From Spirochaetota bacterium (GTDB lineage Bacteria; Spirochaetota; UBA4802; UB4802): a stretch of DNA of 16,018 nucleotides. The notes beneath the pieces were generated by a model, which was not told the DNA's origin, searched no databases, and saw only the letters and a list, made by a program, of their open reading frames with translations. Position 1 is the stretch's first letter. Every line of letters begins with the position of its first letter. Position numbers and translations under genes: made by a program. Below, piece by piece: positions 9,896 through 16,018 of the stretch. The stretch is from NCBI GenBank assembly GCA_029548025.1, contig JAKPOE010000205.1, positions 1 through 16,018 of the forward strand, given 5' to 3'.

Positions 9896-10529
9896 TGATT
9901 GTTATTTTAATCCTTAAAAATTTTACGGTTAAATTGGTAAATGTATCAGGGCGATAGTTGGAAAGATCGACAGTAATGATGGTAGTTTTTGTTAAGTCGC
10001 CGGGCAGCTCAATCTCAAATGTTGAGGGGCTTGCAATACGTCCCAACCCATTGCAGAGATAGCAGTCACGGTGTTGCCCATTACAGAGAGGGCATAAAAT
10101 ACGCGAGGGAAGTTGCACCAGAGCTATCGCCCCCTTATGCAGTTCCTGTTGAGTGCAAACTATTTCAATATCATGGTCAAATTTGTGGATGATGTCTTTG
10201 CGTCGCATTTTTTTTGGGAGAAACTGGTTTTTCAGAAGGTCTTTCAATGATATGGAATAGCGTACCCTTTTTTGCGGAATATAGTATTTCAGTGGTTTGG
10301 CAGCCTGTTTGAAAAAGGTAGCATCATAGCGCGCACGCTGTGTATCATCCATGAGGATTCGGTACGCTTCGATGATTTTCTGAAGTTCAAGGGTAAAGCG
10401 TTCGCTGCTAGATCCTGTTGTATCAGGATGGAGCATCTTGACCTTTGAGCAGAATGCTTTACGAATCTCATTCTTTGATGAAGAGGGTGTTACCTCTAAT
10501 AATTCATAGAGATTGTCATGATAGTTCAT
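9885..10529 (-). CDS. Short DnaJ-like J-domain protein with a single zinc-binding pair
   Basis: Using the ATG at 10529 the protein has 214 residues. A J domain fills about residues 1-70 (NYHDNLYELLEVTP...HPD at 34-36...AYRILMDDTQRARYD), so it should stimulate an Hsp70 ATPase. A basic linker follows. One CxxC pair, CPLCNG and CYLCNG with cysteines 146, 149, 156 and 159, replaces the four repeats of full DnaJ. It is flanked by remnants of the first C-terminal beta domain, and there is no second beta domain or dimerisation end. The frame extends to an ATG at 10592, but that codon overlaps the -35 of the promoter described below, and the J domain naturally starts at the chosen Met. The client is unknown. 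It overlaps hisD tail-to-tail. Confidence 0.83.
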   Translation of the reverse strand: MNYHDNLYELLEVTPSSSKNEIRKAFCSKVKMLHPDTTGSSSERFTLELQKIIEAYRILMDDTQRARYDATFFKQAAKPLKYYIPQKRVRYSISLKDLLKNQFLPKKMRRKDIIHKFDHDIEIVCTQQELHKGAIALVQLPSRILCPLCNGQHRDCYLCNGLGRIASPSTFEIELPGDLTKTTIITVDLSNYRPDTFTNLTVKFLRIKITIISP

Positions 10530-10568
10530 AATGCCGATGTATAAGAATATTTTAAAACTGTATAGTAC

Positions 10569-10597
10569 AGTATACTCATGAAATGCATTCATTGCAA
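10569..10597 (-). promoter_or_regulatory. Promoter of the DnaJ-like gene
   Basis: On the minus strand TTGCAA (10592-10597) is followed after 17 bases by TATACT (10569-10574), matching consensus at four and five positions. A start near 10562 gives a leader of about 33 bases to the ATG at 10529. A second TATAAT lies a little upstream (near 10602-10607) with a poorer -35. The arrangement argues against the upstream ATG at 10592. Confidence 0.55.
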
Positions 10598-10710
10598 GTT
10601 AAATTATAACGGTTATACCTAATACGTGAATTTTTATGTATTTGTGCACACCAGATAGTGATATAGTAATAAAACTGCTGGGTACAAATTAATAGAGATT
10701 ATGGTGTCGT

Positions 10711-11427
10711 ATGAATAAACAGGTATCGCTTTGTCAGCCCGGGAATGGGAAAGGATGTTGTGTGTGTTGCGGTCTATTCAATTTGCGCAATGTATCACAC
10801 AATGTGCTGTCTCAATTTTTAACAGAAGCTTCTATCGAAGTCAGTTATGGAAAGATTATCAATAATCTGCAACTACGAAAGTATGGCAGCATTAAAAAGA
10901 TATATGACTTCAGAGACAGTACAACCTATGTATGCCCGTTTATGGGTTTTATTTTTAATAACACGCCGGGATGTCTGGTGCATCCTTCTATAAATGATGG
11001 CATCGATAGCAGGGATCATAGCCTTTTTGGGAAAGAACTATGCAATGACTACTTTTGCCCTGCGTATAGAATTCTAAGCGACAGGGAAAAGAAAATACTC
11101 ATTCGTTGTACCTGCGACTGGTATAGCTATTCCATTGGTATCATGGATCCTTTAAGCTTCAGGTGGATCATTCAACAGGTTGAAGGTATTCTGGACATAC
11201 AGATAGTTCCTGAGATAGAACAAGAGAATGCTATCGTGCGCTGTGTCAATGAAGCACTATCAATGCTTGGGATGGTATTGAATACTCTGGATGCTCCGCT
11301 TTTTTATTATAGTGAGCCTGAATATTATTTACACATGCGTATAGTGTCGCTGAATAGCGAATCTATGCTTAATAAAAATGTGAGAGAAGCGATACAACGT
11401 TTGATTATAAACAACACTCGCTACTGA
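10711..11427 (+). CDS. Cysteine-rich YkgJ-like protein, probable metal-binding
   Basis: The 238-residue protein has twelve cysteines in its first 180 residues. They are arranged as C8, the cluster GCCVCC (16,17,19,20), YVCPF (75), PGCLVHP (88), LCNDYFCP (111,116), RCTC (133,135) and C178. The pattern of an N-terminal Cys cluster, then CPF, GC-xxHP and a C-x4-C pair resembles the zinc/iron-chelating CxxCxxCC family (YkgJ, PF03692). The first cluster is more compact than usual. A metal site, perhaps an iron-sulphur or zinc centre, is inferred; no catalytic role can be named. There is no signal peptide, so it is probably cytoplasmic. The C-terminal third lacks cysteines and looks helical. The ribosome site (GGTG) is weak. 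The 3' end overlaps the convergent manC-type gene by seven bases. Confidence 0.72.
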   Translation: MNKQVSLCQPGNGKGCCVCCGLFNLRNVSHNVLSQFLTEASIEVSYGKIINNLQLRKYGSIKKIYDFRDSTTYVCPFMGFIFNNTPGCLVHPSINDGIDSRDHSLFGKELCNDYFCPAYRILSDREKKILIRCTCDWYSYSIGIMDPLSFRWIIQQVEGILDIQIVPEIEQENAIVRCVNEALSMLGMVLNTLDAPLFYYSEPEYYLHMRIVSLNSESMLNKNVREAIQRLIINNTRY

Positions 11428-12491
11428 GGCTTGCTTTTGATGTGATTTACTACCTCGCGTAAATCCTGCGATGCATTTTTATCCATTACCAGTATTTCAT
11501 CACCTGAATCTACCACAACAGCATCATTGAGACCAACAACCGCTATAAGCTTTTTATCAGGAAAAACGGTACAATTTTTTGAAAGATGGAATATTACCTG
11601 CTTTGAGCTGGATGAACGGTTCATATTGCTATCGGGATTCAGTATATCATCAATGGAAGCCCAGCTACCAAGGTCAGCCCAGCCAAATTCGCCGGGTATA
11701 ACATAGCGATAATCGGCTTTTTCCATGATACCATAATCTATTGATATTGATTCTATCTCTGAAAATACAGTACGTTTAATCTCCCATGGCAGGTCATCAT
11801 TTTGTGTAAGCTGTTCCACTGTTAGATCACGCAATGGCTGGAAGGCATTGTACAATTGTGGCATAAGTTTTTGATAATAATCCAGAATAACTGAAATCTT
11901 CCATACAAAGATACCACTGTTCCAGAAATAATTTCCTTCTCTGAGATATTTTTTTGCTGTTTCAAGGTTTGGCTTTTCCACAAACATTTCAACAGGTTTT
12001 ACTTCTGATGGATCATCATACGCTTTAATATACCCATATCCGGTCTCTGGATAGGTGGGAGTGATGCCGATAGTTACTAAATAATTGTTATTTGCCTGCT
12101 GAATGGCTTTTTGTAGTACTTGAATAAATAAATCGGTTTTCTTAATATAATGGTCGGCCGGCAGGATAAGCATAATAGCGTCATCATAAAGCTTTGATAG
12201 ATAGGTTGCAGCGTAAAGGATAGCGGGGGCGGTATTCCTTGGCATGGGCTCTGATATAATGCTTCCCTTTAACCCGGTTTTATGCAACTCTTCATATGAC
12301 ATGTCTTCATACATCCGGGCAGTTACAATGAGACAAAAATCAGGATGTAAAGGTTTTAACCTATTGATGGTTAATTCCAATAACGTGCCTTCACCGGTGA
12401 TGTTATGGAACTGCTTGGGTTTCTGCTCATTGCTGAGAGGCCACAACCGTGTGCCTGCACCACCAGCCAATATGACAGGTATAACATCCAT
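11421..12491 (-). CDS. manC: Mannose-1-phosphate guanylyltransferase
   Basis: The enzyme makes GDP-mannose from mannose-1-phosphate and GTP in the cytoplasm, feeding glycan and glycoconjugate synthesis. Its nucleotidyltransferase signature GGAGTRLWPLS (10-20) with KPKQF is followed by EPMPRNTAPA (81-90), LPADHYI (110-116), TGYGYI (150-155), FVEKP (170-174), WNSGIF (190-195) and FGWADLGSW (269-277). At 356 residues it is the short monofunctional form: the C-terminal phosphomannose isomerase cupin found in bifunctional enzymes is absent. The ATG has GAGG seven bases upstream, a good ribosome site. It may be read from its own promoter in the 215-base gap upstream or from the LEA14-like gene further upstream. 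Whether the true symbol is manC or rfbM cannot be decided. Confidence 0.95.
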   Translation of the reverse strand: MDVIPVILAGGAGTRLWPLSNEQKPKQFHNITGEGTLLELTINRLKPLHPDFCLIVTARMYEDMSYEELHKTGLKGSIISEPMPRNTAPAILYAATYLSKLYDDAIMLILPADHYIKKTDLFIQVLQKAIQQANNNYLVTIGITPTYPETGYGYIKAYDDPSEVKPVEMFVEKPNLETAKKYLREGNYFWNSGIFVWKISVILDYYQKLMPQLYNAFQPLRDLTVEQLTQNDDLPWEIKRTVFSEIESISIDYGIMEKADYRYVIPGEFGWADLGSWASIDDILNPDSNMNRSSSSKQVIFHLSKNCTVFPDKKLIAVVGLNDAVVVDSGDEILVMDKNASQDLREVVNHIKSKPQ

Positions 12492-12706
12492 AAATAACCT
12501 CGCCTGCAGTAATTACGGTCAACCGTATGGGCACCTGTAAAAATCAGGATTATCATTATTCACACTATGACAAAACTTTGTTCAACTACATGTACCCACA
12601 AGGGAATGTCCTGAATCTAATTATTAGAAATTCCTCTATGGCATAATGTTATTATTTGTTCTATACGTCAATTATTAAAATTGTCAATAACCATTATAAT
12701 GCACTA
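12492..12706. other. Intergenic region upstream of manC
   Basis: This 215-base gap has no credible open reading frame. It contains TACGGT-CA-ACCGTA (12514-12527), close to the manC start, and TCTAAT-T-ATTAGA (12616-12628). CATTATAATG (12692-12701) is a perfect ten-base palindrome just after the upstream stop. None has the U-tract of a terminator. The rest appears to be AT-rich leader sequence. Confidence 0.5.
12660..12687 (-). promoter_or_regulatory. Possible promoter for manC
   Basis: A perfect minus-strand TTGACA (12682-12687) is followed after 16 bases by TATAGA (12660-12665), four of six. An alternative pair, TTGACG then CATTAT, overlaps it. Either would leave a long leader of about 150 bases before the ATG at 12491. 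Confidence 0.35.
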
Positions 12707-13690
12707 TTACCAGCTTATAGTTCCATCGTGATTAATTGAAAATGGTATTGGCATAGTTGAATCTTTGAAACTGGCATCCAATAGCATTGACCCCTTCATC
12801 ATGTAGTGAATATTTTTTTTAGGAAGAGCAGTAACAATGCCTTTGCTTAAATTTTTTGTACTCAGTACCGTTAAACAATTGATTGTAGAGGTTCCGTTCA
12901 CTGATTGTATTGTAGGTTTACCTTTAGCTATCTCTGTATCATACAATATAAAATTATAATCAATAGATTTGCCGGTAAGCAATGCTTTAGTTTTATTCTT
13001 GATGATAATGTCAAATGACATGGATAGAGGAATATCCAATTGCAATATACTATCAGGTATGCTTTTCCCCTGACTGAACGCCTGTATATCAGCAAATACC
13101 TGGTTGAGTTCCAGCATACTGATAGTAAGAGTACGGTTTTTCACCATGGTGGCAAGTTCATTTAAGGTTGGCGGTATAATCTTAAAATGTGCAATATCTA
13201 TTGATGGCTTGATGGTTGGTATTTCCTGTTTTATTGTAAAAGGGACATTAATGGGTTTTACGATCTGCATTGATGGTGGTAAGGAAAAACCAATAGTTCC
13301 TTTGATTGACAGCATTATGGAATCACGATTAATATAATTGTTAACAGCCTGCAAGAGTTGTTGGTAGGTTATAGTTACTGCAAATGTCTTGATTGCTTTA
13401 GAATGTTTTGATAGTTTCAATGAATCTTTAGATTGTAATGATAACAATGTATGTGAATCAATATCTATTTGACTTTGAATTGAATCTACATACAATGTGA
13501 CAGGGTAAGGATTTTCAATTTCTATTGAAAAAAGAGTTGTCATATCATTAAGAGTAATTTCTTTAAATTGGAAACTATGAAATTGTATGGTAGGTTTTTT
13601 TTGAAACATTGCAGGGTCAAATGAAGTACAGGTGATAAGTAATGTTAAACAAACAATCGATAATAAGGATATGATGGTAGTTTTTTTCAT
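12707..13690 (-). CDS. LEA14-like (WHy/LEA_2 domain) lipoprotein
   Basis: The 327-residue protein starts with a type II signal sequence whose lipobox LLITC places the lipidated cysteine at residue 21. A LEA_2/WHy-type beta-sandwich domain follows at about 32-155, with the characteristic NPYPVTLYVDSI segment after alternating beta strands (IQFHSFQFKEITL). A second, weaker copy seems to span about 168-320, where PLSMSFDIIIKNKTK and YNFILYDTEIAKGK echo the first. LEA14-type proteins are bacterial envelope proteins of unsettled role, linked to stress or desiccation in plants. The function here is unknown. The mRNA has AGGA about nine bases before the ATG, and a promoter lies directly upstream. 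The gene diverges from the exported-protein genes at its right. Confidence 0.82.
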   Translation of the reverse strand: MKKTTIISLLSIVCLTLLITCTSFDPAMFQKKPTIQFHSFQFKEITLNDMTTLFSIEIENPYPVTLYVDSIQSQIDIDSHTLLSLQSKDSLKLSKHSKAIKTFAVTITYQQLLQAVNNYINRDSIMLSIKGTIGFSLPPSMQIVKPINVPFTIKQEIPTIKPSIDIAHFKIIPPTLNELATMVKNRTLTISMLELNQVFADIQAFSQGKSIPDSILQLDIPLSMSFDIIIKNKTKALLTGKSIDYNFILYDTEIAKGKPTIQSVNGTSTINCLTVLSTKNLSKGIVTALPKKNIHYMMKGSMLLDASFKDSTMPIPFSINHDGTISW

Positions 13691-13709
13691 TGTTGTTTTC
13701 CTGATTTTT

Positions 13710-13737
13710 ACTATAATTTTATACTATTTTGTATCAA
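13710..13737 (-). promoter_or_regulatory. Promoter of the LEA14-like gene
   Basis: The minus strand has TTGATA (13732-13737), a 16-base spacer, and TATAGT (13710-13715), each matching five of six consensus positions. The predicted start near 13703 gives a very short leader that still includes AGGA. Confidence 0.5.
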
Positions 13738-13808
13738 AAAGAGTGTACAGTCAATCATAAAATATGATAAAAATAAATGCCCAAAAGAAAATGAACAAAG
13801 GTATAATA

Positions 13809-14648
13809 ATGAGACGAAGAATACATTTTTTCATGTGTTCGTTCCTTGTGATCTGTGCTACATTGTGTGGATATCATGACGATGGTTTTTCCCAGAGAAC
13901 GAAGAGCAGCCAGCAAGCAGGTGAACAGAGGAAAGCAGAAAAGGGTTTAAAAGATAATGAAAGATTTTTTTATTATATTAATTTTTCGGTTTCTAACAGT
14001 GTGGTTGAACAGGAACGTTTGGTTTGCAGGAAAGCAATACTCTATGATATGTTTGCCCGCTTTTTGTATATGAAATTTCGATTTAATGATGCATACAAAC
14101 AAATACGAAAATCTCAGGAATTGCTTATTGGATTATACTTAATGGTACTGTCGCGCGAAATAGAAGAAGGAAAAAAATTGCTGGATTCAGTATCACCCGG
14201 TCCTATAATGAAAAATGACTATGTGTCAAAACATTACTGTAATTTAGGGTACACTAATAATGAGCAGGCTAAACTATACATGGTGATGGCTGATAACTAT
14301 CGTACATCGTTATATTCAATGCGACTGTATAAATATATTCAAGCCTTAAAAAAGGCAAAACAGGCTAAACGGTATGCTATTATAGCGTATGTTACATTCC
14401 AAGATAAAGAGTTTAAAAAAAAGTTTACTATAAAAGATAAAGGGAATAATGAACCGTACATCTATTCGTATTTAAAGACTAAATTGGAAGCCATACAGGA
14501 TGAAAATGAAAAAAAATATTTAATACCTATTCTTGGCGATAGTTATTATCAATTAAACAATGATTATTCATATTATGATGATGTATGGAGCAATGGTTCA
14601 TTGCATGAATTGCCAGAATATGCAGAATATGAAAAAGAGGAAGAATAA
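13809..14648 (+). CDS. Exported helical protein of unknown function
   Basis: The start at 13809 is chosen because AAAGG lies seven bases upstream and a signal peptide (MRRR followed by a hydrophobic stretch to about residue 22) then begins directly; the frame opens upstream to an ATG at 13764. The 279-residue product is exported. A lipobox is not clear: LVICATLC has Leu at -1, so signal peptidase I cleavage near GFSQ is as likely. The mature chain is mostly helical with TPR-like features (RFNDAYKQIRKSQELL, YMVMADNYRTSLYSMRLYKY split between helices). It is rich in lysine and tyrosine, and the tail is Tyr/Glu-rich (YAEYEKEEE). I do not recognise the family. Two bases separate it from the next gene, so the two are surely cotranscribed and may act together in the envelope. 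Confidence 0.75.
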   Translation: MRRRIHFFMCSFLVICATLCGYHDDGFSQRTKSSQQAGEQRKAEKGLKDNERFFYYINFSVSNSVVEQERLVCRKAILYDMFARFLYMKFRFNDAYKQIRKSQELLIGLYLMVLSREIEEGKKLLDSVSPGPIMKNDYVSKHYCNLGYTNNEQAKLYMVMADNYRTSLYSMRLYKYIQALKKAKQAKRYAIIAYVTFQDKEFKKKFTIKDKGNNEPYIYSYLKTKLEAIQDENEKKYLIPILGDSYYQLNNDYSYYDDVWSNGSLHELPEYAEYEKEEE

Positions 14649-14650
14649 TT

Positions 14651-16018
14651 ATGAACAGCAGGTGCATCGCATTATTCCGTATCATCGGGTTTGTTTTTAT
14701 ATTTTCATTTATCTCGTGCACTAATGTTGTGTTACCACAGGGTTTATCACAGTTGGGATTTTATGGGGATAGTGTAAGTATCATCCAGACATTGGAGAAA
14801 AAACAAAAGCTGTCGTATACAGAGCATTTTATGGCAGGGATTGCATACAAAAAAAATGGTGATTATAAAAAAGCTATGTATCACTTTGCTAATAGCTGTT
14901 TTGCTCAAAGGCAGGCTTTAACCTTAACTATCTATCCTCAACCCGTCTATAGCTTTGTTAGCAGATTATCAACTCGCTCACCACTGTATAATGATGCAGT
15001 GTATGAAATTGCAAAAGGATTTATGTATTACCAGGAATATAACTACGTGCTTAAATTTATTGATCTTATAAAAAAAGAAAAAACTGGTGTATACCGGGAT
15101 GCGCAGATGCTTAAATCCGATGCACTGATACAATTAAAGAAATTTGAGCAGGCTAAAGAAACTATTGAAAAAACGATATCACAATACCATGATGTTGATT
15201 CGCTGGTGGGGCTGTATCTTAAATTAGCGTCATTGTATGAAAAACAGAATAGCTATTTGTATGCAGTGCAAAGTTATATCAAGCTGCTTACTATAAGTAC
15301 TAAAAGCTGGAGGTCTCAGATTGCTGCAAAAAGAATTCTTCAGATTAAAGAAAAAAATCCTGACATTGTTCTGTTGCCGGATGATATAATTATGGTTGTT
15401 GAAGCATTATATAATACCAAAAATTATAGTGATATAGTATCACTTGACAGCACATGGGATAAATTTTTTGATAATGCCGATATAAGGTATGAATTCGATA
15501 GCATAAGAATTAAAGCATTATGCCAGTTGGGTAAGACTGGTGAAATAAAGCAGATATATTCTCAGTATAAAAATAGTGATTTTTGGGATGATTGTGCTGT
15601 AGTTATTGTCCGGGCCCTCTGGAATTCTAAAAAGGGTGAAGCCATATCATGGGTAAATAAGTTAGCTGAAACAACGGATGATGGCTTAAAAAAAACAGCC
15701 CTTTATTATAAGGCTTTGTATTCAATATATCGAAAAGAAAAAAATTCACAGCCAGTAGATGAATTTGTAGCTAATTATCCTAATGATGCTCTGTCACAAG
15801 AATTGTTATGGTTATATGCCAAAAATAATATTACCAGCAATAAAGTTGCACAGTACTATTTAGAGAAATATTACTCAATGTTTGGTGTTAAGGGGAAATA
15901 TGCTGATGAAGTCTATTTCTGGTTATATATTCTAAACAGCAAAGAGAATCCTGAAAAAGCCCAGACTATCCTTTATGATTTAATAGCATATAGACCAGAT
16001 TCTGCATATAGCTGGATA
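14651..16018 (+). CDS. TPR-rich lipoprotein, N-terminal part of a possible soluble lytic transglycosylase; runs off the window
   Basis: An open frame of 456 codons continues past the right edge, so the C-terminus is missing. The start ATG follows AGAGGA at about ten bases. The signal sequence is of type II, with FISC placing the lipidated cysteine at residue 23. The rest is all helical tetratricopeptide-like repeats, for example HFMAGIAYKKNGDYKKAMYHF, AVYEIAKGFMYYQEYNYVLKF, LKLASLYEKQNSYLYAVQSY and ADEVYFWLYILNSKENPEKAQ (each at or near a TPR unit). Such a superhelix precedes the catalytic domain in Slt70-type lytic transglycosylases, and the closing segment (ILYDLIAYRPDSAYSW) suits the end of such a superhelix. 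The catalytic domain would lie outside the window, so this naming is inference; a pure TPR scaffold lipoprotein is the alternative. Confidence 0.7.
   Translation, partial: MNSRCIALFRIIGFVFIFSFISCTNVVLPQGLSQLGFYGDSVSIIQTLEKKQKLSYTEHFMAGIAYKKNGDYKKAMYHFANSCFAQRQALTLTIYPQPVYSFVSRLSTRSPLYNDAVYEIAKGFMYYQEYNYVLKFIDLIKKEKTGVYRDAQMLKSDALIQLKKFEQAKETIEKTISQYHDVDSLVGLYLKLASLYEKQNSYLYAVQSYIKLLTISTKSWRSQIAAKRILQIKEKNPDIVLLPDDIIMVVEALYNTKNYSDIVSLDSTWDKFFDNADIRYEFDSIRIKALCQLGKTGEIKQIYSQYKNSDFWDDCAVVIVRALWNSKKGEAISWVNKLAETTDDGLKKTALYYKALYSIYRKEKNSQPVDEFVANYPNDALSQELLWLYAKNNITSNKVAQYYLEKYYSMFGVKGKYADEVYFWLYILNSKENPEKAQTILYDLIAYRPDSAYSWI

Noticed and set aside
10530..10592. N-terminal extension of the DnaJ-like gene to the ATG at 10592
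   Set aside because: The extra 21 residues precede the normal start of a J domain and the ATG overlaps the -35 of a good promoter, so translation from the internal Met is preferred.
12514..12527. TACGGTCAACCGTA inverted repeat as a terminator or manC promoter
   Set aside because: The six-base arms with a two-base centre cannot form a stable hairpin and no U-tract follows; the TTGACC inside it on the minus strand has no -10 box at the right distance.
12244..12540. A 98-codon plus-strand open frame across the manC start
   Set aside because: It is mostly antisense to the conserved N-terminal signature of the guanylyltransferase and has no features of its own.

Overview
This looks like a stretch of ordinary bacterial chromosome, AT-rich and densely coded. 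I see no tRNA or rRNA gene, CRISPR array, insertion sequence or prophage. The best guess for the host is a spirochaete or a close relative. That rests on a Maf/DUF115-type glycosylation protein, several small lipoproteins with relaxed lipoboxes, a lipid-anchored LEA14-like protein and the overall composition. It is an inference, since no rRNA gene is present. The adjacent gyrB-gyrA pair at the left edge is often found close to the replication origin, so the origin may lie just left of the window.

Layout. Positions 11-4401 hold gyrB and gyrA on the plus strand, ending at a hairpin that also faces the next unit. Positions 4462-7308 are a minus-strand operon transcribed in the order Maf/DUF115 protein, dephospho-CoA kinase (coaE), SPOR-domain membrane protein; it has a good promoter with a palindrome between its -35 and -10. 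An amidohydrolase_2 enzyme on the plus strand (7383-8204) meets a tiny lipoprotein gene on the minus strand stop-to-stop. A divergent promoter region then leads to hisD (8597-9895), which overlaps tail-to-tail with a short DnaJ-like gene (9885-10529). A cysteine-rich YkgJ-like protein (10711-11427) overlaps tail-to-tail with a mannose-1-phosphate guanylyltransferase (11421-12491). A LEA14-like lipoprotein follows on the minus strand (12707-13690). The window closes with two plus-strand genes for exported proteins: an unknown helical protein and a TPR-rich lipoprotein that runs off the right edge and may be the N-terminal part of a lytic transglycosylase.

How the genes relate. Most are unrelated housekeeping or envelope functions: DNA topology, CoA synthesis, histidine synthesis, GDP-mannose supply, protein folding and cell-wall or envelope proteins. 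The Maf-like protein and the GDP-mannose enzyme could both serve glycosylation, but they are in separate transcription units. I found no convincing undescribed multi-gene system. The most unusual signal is an octamer, GGCGATAG, that occurs seven times on the two strands in different reading frames, far above what base composition predicts. Other points are a palindromic operator candidate, the residues GyrA Ala86 and GyrB Lys134 at drug-response positions, an atypical CoaE P-loop, and a repeated pattern of convergent genes whose 3' ends touch or overlap.
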